This document shows, one piece after another, positions 27,472-37,268 of a DNA stretch of 50,190 nt (positions are counted from its first letter, which is position 1; each line of letters begins with the position of its first letter). Source of the DNA: Clostridiaceae bacterium (GTDB taxonomy: Bacteria > Bacillota > Clostridia > TANB77 > CAG-508); contig JAAZCX010000013.1 in assembly GCA_012513065.1 (NCBI GenBank), positions 1 through 50,190 on the forward strand. Reading direction: 5' to 3'. Made by a program: the position numbers and the translations under genes. The notes under the pieces were generated by a model. That model worked only from the letters and a program-made list of their open reading frames with translations. It did not search any database and was not told where the DNA came from.

Positions 27472-28032
27472 ATGAAAATTTTAGATAAAATAGGACTAAT
27501 TGTTTTTTCAGATTTAATATTAATAATATCAATAATAATATGCTTATTGATTTTTGGTTGGTTATCACCAGAAACAGTATATGATTTCACAAAAGCAGCA
27601 TTAAATGATCCAATAACAACTAATGTAATGTTAGCAATTTCAGTAGTTTGCATATTACTTGCAATAAAATGTATTTTCTTTAGTTATGATAAAAAAGAGA
27701 TAAATGGTATTAAAGATGGAATTTTATTACAAAATTCAGATGGAAAATTAGTAATATCAAAAGCTACATTAGAAGAATTAGTAAATAATGTTGTAAAAGG
27801 TTTTGATAGTGCACAAGATAGTACATCAAAAATCGTATTAGATGAAGAAAAAAATTTAATAGTATATGTTACTTTAAATGTGAAAGAAAATGCAGTTATA
27901 AAAGAATTATCAAATAATCTTCAAGCAAAAATAAAAAGTGCTGTTAAGAAAACATCAGATTTAGAAGTTAAAGAAGTTAATATTAGTATAAAAGATTTAC
28001 ATGCACAAGAAGAAACTACTATAGAACAATAA
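27472..28032 (+). CDS. amaP: AmaP-like membrane anchor of Asp23
   Basis: 186 residues. Two N-terminal membrane helices (about residues 8-30 and 50-68) with WLSPETV between them, then a cytoplasmic domain related to Asp23 (SDGKLVISKATLEELVNNVV, VTLNVKENAVIKEL, LEVKEVNISIKDL). AmaP anchors Asp23 at the membrane in staphylococci. The operon order asp23-amaP-small membrane protein matches other Firmicutes. A GGAGG site precedes the ATG. Confidence 0.88.
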   Translation: MKILDKIGLIVFSDLILIISIIICLLIFGWLSPETVYDFTKAALNDPITTNVMLAISVVCILLAIKCIFFSYDKKEINGIKDGILLQNSDGKLVISKATLEELVNNVVKGFDSAQDSTSKIVLDEEKNLIVYVTLNVKENAVIKELSNNLQAKIKSAVKKTSDLEVKEVNISIKDLHAQEETTIEQ

Positions 28033-28048
28033 AGAAGAGGTGTTATAT

Positions 28049-28252
28049 ATGGAAGAAATAAAAAATTTTTTTATGAAATATAGAGGGGCAATTATAGGAG
28101 CATTAATTGCAATTCTTATTTTATGTACAGGATTTTATAAATTAATGATAGCAATTATTTTAATTTGTATTGGACTTTATGTTGGAAACTACATACAAAT
28201 TAATAAAAATGAAGTAAAAGAGAAAATGAAGAATTTTATAGACAAATTATAA
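28049..28252 (+). CDS. Small DUF2273-like membrane protein
   Basis: 67 residues from ATG 28049; the GTG at 28040 is part of the AGAGGTG ribosome binding site. Two membrane helices (about residues 13-30 and 33-52) and a short charged tail. DUF2273 proteins travel with asp23 and amaP, and size and position fit. Likely part of the same membrane-associated stress complex. Confidence 0.8.
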   Translation: MEEIKNFFMKYRGAIIGALIAILILCTGFYKLMIAIILICIGLYVGNYIQINKNEVKEKMKNFIDKL

Positions 28253-28262
28253 AGGGGAAAAT

Positions 28263-28682
28263 ATGAAAAGAACAGAAACAAGAGAACTAGCATTTAAATT
28301 AATTTATAGTTGTGAAATGCAAAAAAACATGGATGAAGAACAAAAAGAACTATATATACAAGAAAGCGAAATAACTAATAAAGACGAAATTGAATATATA
28401 AATACACTTTTTGATGGTATAAAAAGCAATAATGAACAAATAGATGAATTTATATCAACAAATTTAAAAGAAAAGTGGTCAATGAGTAGAATTGCTAAAA
28501 TCGATGTTTCAATATTAAAAGTAGCAATCTATGAATTGATTTATTCAAAATTACCTTATAAAGTAGTTATAAATGAAGCTGTAGAATTAGCAAAAAAATA
28601 TGGAGACGACTCATCAAAATCTTTTGTAAACGGAATACTAGCAAGTATAGTAAAAGAAAAAAAATTACAAGAAGAGGAGTAA
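28263..28682 (+). CDS. nusB: Transcription antitermination factor NusB
   Basis: 139 residues. It begins [20 protein letters not shown] and contains [25 protein letters not shown] and [20 protein letters not shown] with FVNGIL, the whole NusB signature. NusB with NusE binds boxA of rRNA leaders. It ends six bases before xseA, a conserved neighbour. Confidence 0.95.
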   Translation: MKRTETRELAFKLIYSCEMQKNMDEEQKELYIQESEITNKDEIEYINTLFDGIKSNNEQIDEFISTNLKEKWSMSRIAKIDVSILKVAIYELIYSKLPYKVVINEAVELAKKYGDDSSKSFVNGILASIVKEKKLQEEE

Positions 28683-28688
28683 GCTAAA

Positions 28689-29879
28689 ATGACATATCAG
28701 CCAATTAGTGTTACAGAGTTAAATACATATATAAAAGAAAAATTCAATGAAGATGAATATTTGAATAATGTATTAATAAAAGGAGAAATTTCAAACTTTA
28801 AAAATCATTATACAGGACATATGTATTTTACACTAAAAGATGAAAATTCTCTTATTAAATGTGTGATGTTTAAAACATATACACCCCATTTGGATTTTAT
28901 GCCAAAAGATGGAATGAAAGTAATGGTACTTGGTAGTGTATCTGTATATGAAAGAGATGGAGTTTATCAAATTTACGCCAAAGCAATGAAACAAGAAGGA
29001 ATTGGAGACTTACATGCAGAATATGAAAAATTAAAACAAAAATTAGAACAAGAAGGATTGTTCGAAAAATCACATAAAAAAGATATTCCATATATGCCAA
29101 AATGCATTGGAGTATTAACATCAAATACAGGAGCGGTTATTAGGGATATAATAAATGTTTCTACAAGGAGAAATCCTAATATTTATATAAAACTATTTCC
29201 AGTACCTGTTCAAGGACAAGGCGCTAGTGAAAAAATAGCAAAAGCAATTGAAATAATGAATAAAGAAAAGTTAGCAGATGTTTTGATAATAGCAAGAGGT
29301 GGAGGATCACTTGAAGATTTATGGACATTTAATGAAGAAATTGTTGCAAGAGCAATCTATAATTCTGAACTTCCTATTATATCTGCAGTAGGTCATGAAA
29401 CTGATTTTACAATATCAGATTTCGTAAGTGACTTAAGAGCACCAACACCATCTGCTGCTGCAGAAATTGCAGTCCCAGAAATATCTGAAATACAAAACAA
29501 ATTAGAAAATAATAAAAGAAGAATTCAAAATGCATTAAGAAAAAAAATAGAAATTATGCGTTTACGTTATGAAAAATGTATGACAAATAAATCTTTTACA
29601 GATCCATTAGAAAAAGTAAATAAAAGTTATATGTTATTAGATAAAGAAGTAAAAAGACTTGAAACAAGTATAAATATAAAAATCAAAGAAAAGAAAACAT
29701 ATATGGTGCAATGGATCACTAAATTAGATACTTTAAGCCCATTAAAAACATTAACAAGGGGATTTTCTATAGTAACTAATCAAGATGGTAAAGTAATAAC
29801 TAGTGTAAATAAAATAAAAAAATCAGATAAAGTAACTTTACGTTTTGTTGATGGTGAAAAGAAAGCAGAAATAATATAA
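28689..29879 (+). CDS. xseA: Exodeoxyribonuclease VII large subunit
   Basis: 396 residues. The N-terminal OB domain has LIKGEISNFKNHYTGHMYFTLKD; the catalytic domain has GVLTSNTGAVIRDI, IARGGGSLEDLWTFN, ISAVGHETDFTISDFV and RAPTPSAAAE, followed by a long coiled coil and a C-terminal segment LTRGFSIVTNQDGK. Together with XseB it degrades single-stranded DNA. An AGGAG site lies before the ATG. Confidence 0.96.
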   Translation: MTYQPISVTELNTYIKEKFNEDEYLNNVLIKGEISNFKNHYTGHMYFTLKDENSLIKCVMFKTYTPHLDFMPKDGMKVMVLGSVSVYERDGVYQIYAKAMKQEGIGDLHAEYEKLKQKLEQEGLFEKSHKKDIPYMPKCIGVLTSNTGAVIRDIINVSTRRNPNIYIKLFPVPVQGQGASEKIAKAIEIMNKEKLADVLIIARGGGSLEDLWTFNEEIVARAIYNSELPIISAVGHETDFTISDFVSDLRAPTPSAAAEIAVPEISEIQNKLENNKRRIQNALRKKIEIMRLRYEKCMTNKSFTDPLEKVNKSYMLLDKEVKRLETSINIKIKEKKTYMVQWITKLDTLSPLKTLTRGFSIVTNQDGKVITSVNKIKKSDKVTLRFVDGEKKAEII

Positions 29880-29904
29880 AAACTACACTCTAGGAGGTAT
29901 TAAT

Positions 29905-30360
29905 ATGAAAAAAGGAATATATATAGGAATTGCTGTTATTATAATATTGATAATTGGTTATTTTGCATTTTTTAAAACAGACGATAATACTCAAAATCTA
30001 ATAAAAACAAATGCTAATACTACAATTATTAATGAAGAAAAAAATAATGAGGTAAATGAAAATAATGAAATAGTAAATGAAATTATAAATGAAGAAAATA
30101 ATCAAACAGTACAAAATAACGTTGGAAATAATACTTCTACGGAAATATTTAACGAAGAGCCAGCAACTGAGACACAAAAAGCTATAAATATAGTAAAAAA
30201 AGACTGGGGAGAAGACAGTAATGTAAAAATTGCAATAGATGGAATAAATGATAATGGAAGTTATATAGTAACAGTTAGAAATGTTAATACAACAGAAGCA
30301 CTTGCGTTTTATACAGTAGATGTATCAAATCAAACATTTAATAAAAGAGAAATGAATTAA
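29905..30360 (+). CDS. Membrane-anchored extracytoplasmic protein, unknown
   Basis: 151 residues. One N-terminal membrane helix (about residues 4-24) is followed by an Asn/Glu-rich linker to about residue 85 and a small C-terminal domain (KAINIVKKDWGEDSNVKIAI onward) that ends FYTVDVSNQTFNKREMN, resembling PepSY-like domains of secreted proteins. The linker is probably disordered. It is embedded between the two exonuclease VII subunit genes, which is an odd place for an envelope protein. A TAGGAGGT site precedes the ATG. Function unknown. Confidence 0.75.
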   Translation: MKKGIYIGIAVIIILIIGYFAFFKTDDNTQNLIKTNANTTIINEEKNNEVNENNEIVNEIINEENNQTVQNNVGNNTSTEIFNEEPATETQKAINIVKKDWGEDSNVKIAIDGINDNGSYIVTVRNVNTTEALAFYTVDVSNQTFNKREMN

Positions 30361-30379
30361 AAAGGGGAAAAGAAAATAA

Positions 30380-30610
30380 ATGAAAGATGCTAACTTTGAA
30401 GAAACAATGGAAAATTTAGAAAAAATTGCAACTGAATTAGAAAGTGGAGAATTAAGCTTAGAAGAATCAGTTAGTAAATTTGAAGAAGGAATGAAATTAT
30501 CTAAAAAATGTAATGATATTATAGGAGAAGCTGAAAAGAAAATTACAATATTACTACAAAAAAATAATAAAATTGTTGAAGAAGAATTTTCTTGCGAAGA
30601 AAAACAATAA
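30380..30610 (+). CDS. xseB: Exodeoxyribonuclease VII small subunit
   Basis: 76 residues. FEETMENLEKIATELESGEL and LEESVSKFEEGMKLSKKCND are the XseB signature. Several XseB copies bind the coiled-coil region of XseA. It is separated from xseA by the unknown membrane protein. The ribosome binding site is AAAAAGGGG. Confidence 0.94.
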   Translation: MKDANFEETMENLEKIATELESGELSLEESVSKFEEGMKLSKKCNDIIGEAEKKITILLQKNNKIVEEEFSCEEKQ

Positions 30611-30628
30611 AAAGAAAAGGGGATAAAG

Positions 30629-31063
30629 ATGGATTTTTTTGCACAATATAAATATTTAATTTTACCAATCTCAGTATGGTTTTTTATACAATTATTTAAA
30701 TTAATTTGTGATCTAATTAAAACTCATAAGTTTAATTTTAAAAGAATATTAGGTGCAGGTGGTATGCCAAGCTCACATTCAGCTGTTGTAACAACAATAG
30801 CAACTATGATTGGTAAATCAAATGGAATAGATACACCATTATTTGCACTTTCAGTTATGTTTGCATTTGTAGTAATGTATGATGCTGCAGGTATAAGAAG
30901 AGCAGCTGGAAAACAAGCAAAATTACTAAATAAATTAGTTGAAACACCAGGTCTTACAAATATACAAGTACAAGAAAAATTAGTAGAAGTATTAGGACAT
31001 ACACCAGTACAAGTAGTTGTTGGTGCAATAATAGGTGTTATAGTAGGATTAATATTTGCATAA
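30629..31063 (+). CDS. Divergent PAP2-family membrane protein (DUF212, YuiD-like)
   Basis: 144 residues with about four membrane helices. The signature GAGGMPSSHSAVVTTIAT (about residues 45-62) carries the phosphatase-like PSSH motif, and YDAAGIRRAAGKQAKLLNKL follows, both typical of DUF212. The substrate is unknown; a lipid-phosphate role is inferred from distant PAP2 similarity. It is last in the nusB-xse operon before a terminator. Confidence 0.9.
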   Translation: MDFFAQYKYLILPISVWFFIQLFKLICDLIKTHKFNFKRILGAGGMPSSHSAVVTTIATMIGKSNGIDTPLFALSVMFAFVVMYDAAGIRRAAGKQAKLLNKLVETPGLTNIQVQEKLVEVLGHTPVQVVVGAIIGVIVGLIFA

Positions 31064-31066
31064 TAT

Positions 31067-31115
31067 AAAAAATCGGAAAATCTTTTTAAATAAATGAATA
31101 ATCCGATTTTTTTCT
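31067..31115 (+). terminator. Terminator of the nusB-xse operon
   Basis: Stem AAAAAATCGGA / TCCGATTTTTT (31067-31077 with 31102-31112) with a 24-nt AT-rich loop and a T run. Confidence 0.75.
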
Positions 31116-31123
31116 TTGCTCTA

Positions 31124-31152
31124 TTGATAAAAGTGGAAAGATAATGTATATT
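31124..31152 (+). promoter_or_regulatory. Promoter of fhs
   Basis: TTGATA (31124-31129), a 17-bp spacer and TATATT (31147-31152), 39 bases before the fhs start. Confidence 0.7.
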
Positions 31153-31190
31153 ATAATAAATAAAATAAATAAGAAGATAAGGTGATATAT

Positions 31191-32879
31191 ATGGAAGATA
31201 TAGAAATTGCGAGAAATATAAAATTAAACAAAATAGAAGATATTGCAAAAAAAATTGGAATTGAAGATGAAGATTTAGAACAATATGGAAAATATAAAGC
31301 TAAAATTTCATTAAATGCATATAAAAAATTAAATAATAAAAACGATGGAAAATTAATTTTAATTACAGCTATAAATCCAACACCATTAGGAGAAGGAAAA
31401 ACAACTATGGCTATTGGTTTGGCTGATGGATTAAAAGAAATTGGTAAAAAATCTATATTAGCACTGAGAGAACCATCTTTAGGTCCTGTATTTGGTATAA
31501 AAGGAGGAGCAACAGGGGGAGGATATTCTCAGATTGCACCTATGGAAGATATAAATTTACATTTTACAGGAGATATACATGCAATAACTTCTGCTAATAA
31601 TTTATTATCAGCAATAATTGATAATCATATATATAATGGTAATGAATTAAAAATAAAAGAAGTAACATGGAGAAGATGTTTAGATTTAAATGATAGACAA
31701 TTAAGAACAATTCAAACTGGATTATCAAAAGAAAAAAATATTATACCAAGGGAAGATGGATTTGACATATCTGTTGCATCTGAAATTATGGCAATTTTTT
31801 GCTTAGCAAATGATATTAAAGACTTAAAAAGAAGATTAGGAAATATAATTATTGGATACAATGAAGAAGGTAAAGAAATTACTGCACATGATTTAAAAGC
31901 AGAAGGAGCAATGACAGTATTATTAAAAGACGCTATAAAACCAAATTTAGTACAAACATTGGAACATACACCAGCAATTATTCATGGAGGACCATTTGCA
32001 AATATTGCACATGGATGCAATAGTATAATTGCAACAAAGTTAGCATTAAAATTAGCAGATTATACAGTAACAGAAGCAGGGTTTGGTGCTGATTTAGGCG
32101 CAGAAAAATTTTTAAATATAAAAACTAGAAAATTAGGAAAGATTCCTGATGTTGTTGTTATAGTAGCAACTATAAAAGCTTTAAAATATCATGGAGGGTT
32201 ATCAAAAGAAGAACTGGATAATGAAGATTTAGAAGCATTAAAAAGAGGAAGTAAAAATTTATTAAAACATGTAATAAATATTAAAGAAAAATTTGGTTTA
32301 AATGTAATTGTTGCAATAAACAAATTCAACCAAGACACTAAAGAAGAGATACAATACTTAAAAGAAATATTAGAAAATGAAAATGTATCTTTAAGTTTAG
32401 TAGAAAGTTGGGGAAAAGGCGGAAAAGGATCTAGCGATTTAGCAGAAAAGATAGTAAATATTTGTGAAATAAATGAACAAAATGAATTATCTAATATAAA
32501 TAATAAATTTAAATATATTTATTCAATAGAAGATACAATAAAAGAGAAAATTGAAAAAGTAGCAATACAAATTTATGGAGCAAATAATATTGAATATTCT
32601 GAACAAGCAGAAAACCAAATAGAAAAAATAAAAAAATTAAATTATGATAAATTACCAATATGTATAGCTAAAACACAATATTCTCTATCAGATGATAGTA
32701 AAAACTTAGAATGTAAAGAGCCGTTTACAATACATGTAAAAGAATTGAAATTAAAAGCAGGAGCAGAATTTATAGTTGTATTAACAGGAAAAATAATGAC
32801 TATGCCAGGTTTACCTAAACACCCAGCATCAGAACAAATAGACATTGATGAAAATGAAAATATAGTAGGAATATTTTAA
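31191..32879 (+). CDS. fhs: Formate-tetrahydrofolate ligase
   Basis: 562 residues from ATG 31191; the upstream GTG at 31182 lies in the AAGGTGAT ribosome binding site. It makes 10-formyl-THF from formate, THF and ATP. The P-loop is NPTPLGEGKTTMAIGLADGL; REPSLGPVFGIKGGATGGGY and MPGLPKHPASEQIDID are family signatures. 10-formyl-THF is the donor for Fmt, encoded 4 kb upstream. It is common in anaerobes that use C1 folate metabolism. It stands alone between a promoter and a terminator. Confidence 0.97.
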   Translation: MEDIEIARNIKLNKIEDIAKKIGIEDEDLEQYGKYKAKISLNAYKKLNNKNDGKLILITAINPTPLGEGKTTMAIGLADGLKEIGKKSILALREPSLGPVFGIKGGATGGGYSQIAPMEDINLHFTGDIHAITSANNLLSAIIDNHIYNGNELKIKEVTWRRCLDLNDRQLRTIQTGLSKEKNIIPREDGFDISVASEIMAIFCLANDIKDLKRRLGNIIIGYNEEGKEITAHDLKAEGAMTVLLKDAIKPNLVQTLEHTPAIIHGGPFANIAHGCNSIIATKLALKLADYTVTEAGFGADLGAEKFLNIKTRKLGKIPDVVVIVATIKALKYHGGLSKEELDNEDLEALKRGSKNLLKHVINIKEKFGLNVIVAINKFNQDTKEEIQYLKEILENENVSLSLVESWGKGGKGSSDLAEKIVNICEINEQNELSNINNKFKYIYSIEDTIKEKIEKVAIQIYGANNIEYSEQAENQIEKIKKLNYDKLPICIAKTQYSLSDDSKNLECKEPFTIHVKELKLKAGAEFIVVLTGKIMTMPGLPKHPASEQIDIDENENIVGIF

Positions 32880-32896
32880 CAAATAATATAAAAGTA

Positions 32897-32937
32897 AAAG
32901 ATGTATTAAAAAGAGCAATACATCTTTTTATTTTTGT
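32897..32937 (+). terminator. Terminator after fhs
   Basis: Stem AAAGATGTATT / AATACATCTTT with a 9-nt loop, then TTATTTTTG. Confidence 0.85.
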
Positions 32938-33006
32938 GTTCTAAAAACATAAAAGGAGAATAATATTAATAGAAGGCAAATATATGTATAAAAAACGAGG
33001 AGGTAA

Positions 33007-34960
<1,954 letters not shown>

Positions 34961-34963
34961 AAC

Positions 34964-35005
34964 AATAAAGACACATATTAATAGATTTATAAATGTGTCT
35001 TTATT
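34964..35005 (+). terminator. Terminator after groEL
   Basis: A 13-bp stem (AATAAAGACACAT / ATGTGTCTTTATT) with a 16-nt loop. The next promoter's -35 begins two bases later. Confidence 0.8.
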
Positions 35006-35006
35006 A

Positions 35007-35085
35007 TTGACAATTAAAAAAGTAATGTTAAAATAAAAATAACTCTACGCAAAGTAGAATATTAAAACTCTACGATGTAGGGATT
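35007..35085 (+). promoter_or_regulatory. Promoter and likely operator of the XRE gene
   Basis: TTGACA (35007-35012), a 16-bp spacer and TAAAAT (35029-35034). Just downstream, two copies of AACTCTACG (from 35041 and 35066, 25 bp apart) each head a small inverted repeat (CTAC..GTAG). They overlap the expected start of transcription, as an autoregulatory operator would. Confidence 0.6.
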
Positions 35086-35135
35086 ATAAATTGAAATTAA
35101 AAATGTTATATTTTTTTAAGGAGGAGGAAAAAAAT

Positions 35136-35804
35136 ATGAATCAAATTAAAATAGGGAAGTTTATGTCACAACTTCGAAAAGAAAAAAATATGACACAACA
35201 AGTATTAGCAGATAAAATAGGTGTTAGTTTTAAAACAATTTCAAAATGGGAAAATGGTAGAGGTATGCCAGAATTATCATTATTAAAACCATTAAGTGAT
35301 GAACTAGGAGTATCAATTAATGAACTATTATCAGGTGAAAGAGTAGAAAAAGAAAGGTATCTAGATAAATTAGAAGAAAATATGATAGATACTATTGAAT
35401 ATTCTGATAAAAGAATTAAAGAAAAGGATAAAATATTAGGAATTTCATTATTAGTATTAGGTTTTTTAATAGTAATAACTGCAATATCAATATTCCCATC
35501 TGAAAGTAGCTGGAGTGCTTTCTATTCTGTACTAGGAAGTATAATATCTTTAGTAGGATTTTCTAGATTAACAAAAAAATTAAACTATACAAAAAGATTA
35601 TTCGCTAATTTTGGTTTTTATATCATATTTATAGTATTTTTATTTACATTAGATTTTGTTAATGTAAAGTTAAACAATGAAGCACCAAGATTTTCTTTAA
35701 AAACAACAACACAAGATACTACAATTATATATGAAACACCATTTTATAATGTATACAGATTCAATAGAGATACTGAAAATGAAAAATTTGTTATACAAAA
35801 ATAA
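35136..35804 (+). CDS. XRE-family regulator with a C-terminal membrane domain
   Basis: 222 residues from ATG 35136, behind a strong AAGGAGGAGG. The N-terminal HTH_3 domain (residues 5-62) has MSQLRKEKNMTQQVLADKIG and SFKTISKWENGRGMPELSLL. The C-terminal half has about three hydrophobic helices (around residues 103-120, 129-145 and 161-180). This layout occurs in clostridial regulators that sense the membrane or antimicrobials. It is a single-gene unit with its own operator-like repeats, probably self-regulating. The target is unknown. Confidence 0.85.
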   Translation: MNQIKIGKFMSQLRKEKNMTQQVLADKIGVSFKTISKWENGRGMPELSLLKPLSDELGVSINELLSGERVEKERYLDKLEENMIDTIEYSDKRIKEKDKILGISLLVLGFLIVITAISIFPSESSWSAFYSVLGSIISLVGFSRLTKKLNYTKRLFANFGFYIIFIVFLFTLDFVNVKLNNEAPRFSLKTTTQDTTIIYETPFYNVYRFNRDTENEKFVIQK

Positions 35805-35824
35805 TTAATTAAACAAATCAAAAT

Positions 35825-35854
35825 AAAAAAGCATCAAATTTATGATGCTTTTTT
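35825..35854 (+). terminator. Terminator after the XRE gene
   Basis: A 12-bp stem (AAAAAAGCATCA / TGATGCTTTTTT) with a 6-nt loop. Confidence 0.9.
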
Positions 35855-35882
35855 AAAAAGAAAAATAAAATAAAATTAGATA

Positions 35883-35911
35883 TTGTTTTTTATAAAAAAG
35901 TGTGTTAATAT
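35883..35911 (+). promoter_or_regulatory. Promoter of the pheST T-box transcript
   Basis: TTGTTT (35883-35888), a 17-bp spacer and TAATAT (35906-35911), with an extended -10 TGT just before it. Confidence 0.65.
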
Positions 35912-35929
35912 ATTAAATATAAATAAAAA

Positions 35930-36180
35930 ACCTAGGAAAAAGCAAAGTATGTATTTTTAATAATATATGAAAGAGAGAATGGTGACCCGCTGAAAGCCAT
36001 TTATATACTTAAATACAGAAATTTCACTTTTGAGGTCTATTTTTGAAAAGTATTTAGTAGAAAATAGCGCTTGTAGCGTTAAAACTATAATGAGATTAAT
36101 TAGAATATAATTAATGAAGTTAGGTGGTACCACGAAATTTAAAGCAATTCGTCCTATAATATAGGATAGAATTGCTTTTT
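35930..36180 (+). promoter_or_regulatory. T-box riboswitch (tRNA-Phe) upstream of pheS
   Basis: Stem I contains the conserved AGAGAATGGTGACCCGCTGA (35974-35993). The specifier loop shows a TTC phenylalanine codon (36023-36025) followed by the conserved GAGG. The T-box sequence itself is GGTGGTACCACG (36123-36134), which pairs with uncharged tRNA 3' ends. A terminator follows (AAAGCAATTC / GAATTGCTTT, 36141-36178) with a T run. Uncharged tRNA-Phe should allow readthrough into pheS and pheT. Confidence 0.95.
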
Positions 36181-36200
36181 TGATATAAAAAAGAAAGGAT

Positions 36201-37247
36201 ATGAATAAAAAAATGAAAGAACAAATTGAAAAAATAAGACAAAATGCAACAGAAGAAATATCACAAGTAAATAATGCAAAAGAATTAAATGATATAAGAG
36301 TAAAGTACTTGGGTAAAAAAGGAGAACTAACAGCTGTATTAAGAGGGATGGGAGGACTATCAGAAGAAGAAAGACCAATTATAGGAAGTCTTGTAAATAT
36401 TGTTAGAGATGAATTAGAAAATATGATTTCTGAAAAAGAAGAATTTTATAAAAAAGAGGAACTAAACCAAAAGTTAGAAACAGAAAAAATTGATATAACA
36501 CTTCCAGCAACAAAAGTAAAGAGAGGAAGCAAACATCCATTAAATAGAATAATAGAAGAAGTTGAAGATTTATTTGTATCAATGGGTTATGATGTAGTAG
36601 ATGGTCCAGAATTAGAAACTGATGAATACTGCTTTGAAAGATTAAATCTTCCAAAAGGACATCCAGCAAGAGATATGCAAGATAGTTTCTATATTACACC
36701 AGAATATTTATTAAGAACACAAACATCAGCGGTTCAAGCAAGAGTAATGATGGAAAATGAAGAAAAAGCTCCTATAAGAGTTATATGTCCAGGTAAAGTA
36801 TATAGAAGAGATGATGATGCAACACATTCACATCAATTTGCTCAAGTAGAAGGATTAGTAATAGACAAAGATATATCTTTAGCTGATTTAAAAGGTACAT
36901 TAGAAGTATTTATGAAAAAAATGTTAGGAGAAAATACAAATTTAAGATTCAGACCAAGTTATTTCCCATTTACAGAGCCAAGTTACGAAGTAGATGTAAC
37001 ATGTTTTAAATGTAATGGAAAAGGATGTAATCTTTGTAAACAAACTGGATGGATTGAATTATTAGGATCAGGAATGGTACATCCAAATGTATTAAAAATG
37101 AACGGATATGATCCTGAAAAATATACAGGATTTGCATTTGGAACAGGATTAGATAGACTTGCAATGTTTAAATATGGAATACCAGATATACGTTTACTAT
37201 ATCAAAACGATGTTAGAGTTTTAAATCAATTTGATAAAATGCAATAA
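36201..37247 (+). CDS. pheS: Phenylalanine-tRNA ligase alpha subunit
   Basis: 348 residues. An N-terminal coiled coil precedes the class II catalytic core: motif 1 [32 protein letters not shown], motif 2 [35 protein letters not shown] and motif 3 [18 protein letters not shown]. It carries a [13 protein letters not shown] cysteine cluster common in bacterial PheS. The ATG at 36201 is very close to AAAGGA; ATG 36213 (MKEQIEKI) is an alternative. Controlled by the phenylalanine T-box. Confidence 0.97.
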   Translation: MNKKMKEQIEKIRQNATEEISQVNNAKELNDIRVKYLGKKGELTAVLRGMGGLSEEERPIIGSLVNIVRDELENMISEKEEFYKKEELNQKLETEKIDITLPATKVKRGSKHPLNRIIEEVEDLFVSMGYDVVDGPELETDEYCFERLNLPKGHPARDMQDSFYITPEYLLRTQTSAVQARVMMENEEKAPIRVICPGKVYRRDDDATHSHQFAQVEGLVIDKDISLADLKGTLEVFMKKMLGENTNLRFRPSYFPFTEPSYEVDVTCFKCNGKGCNLCKQTGWIELLGSGMVHPNVLKMNGYDPEKYTGFAFGTGLDRLAMFKYGIPDIRLLYQNDVRVLNQFDKMQ

Positions 37248-37268
37248 TAATATAGGAGGAAAATAAAT

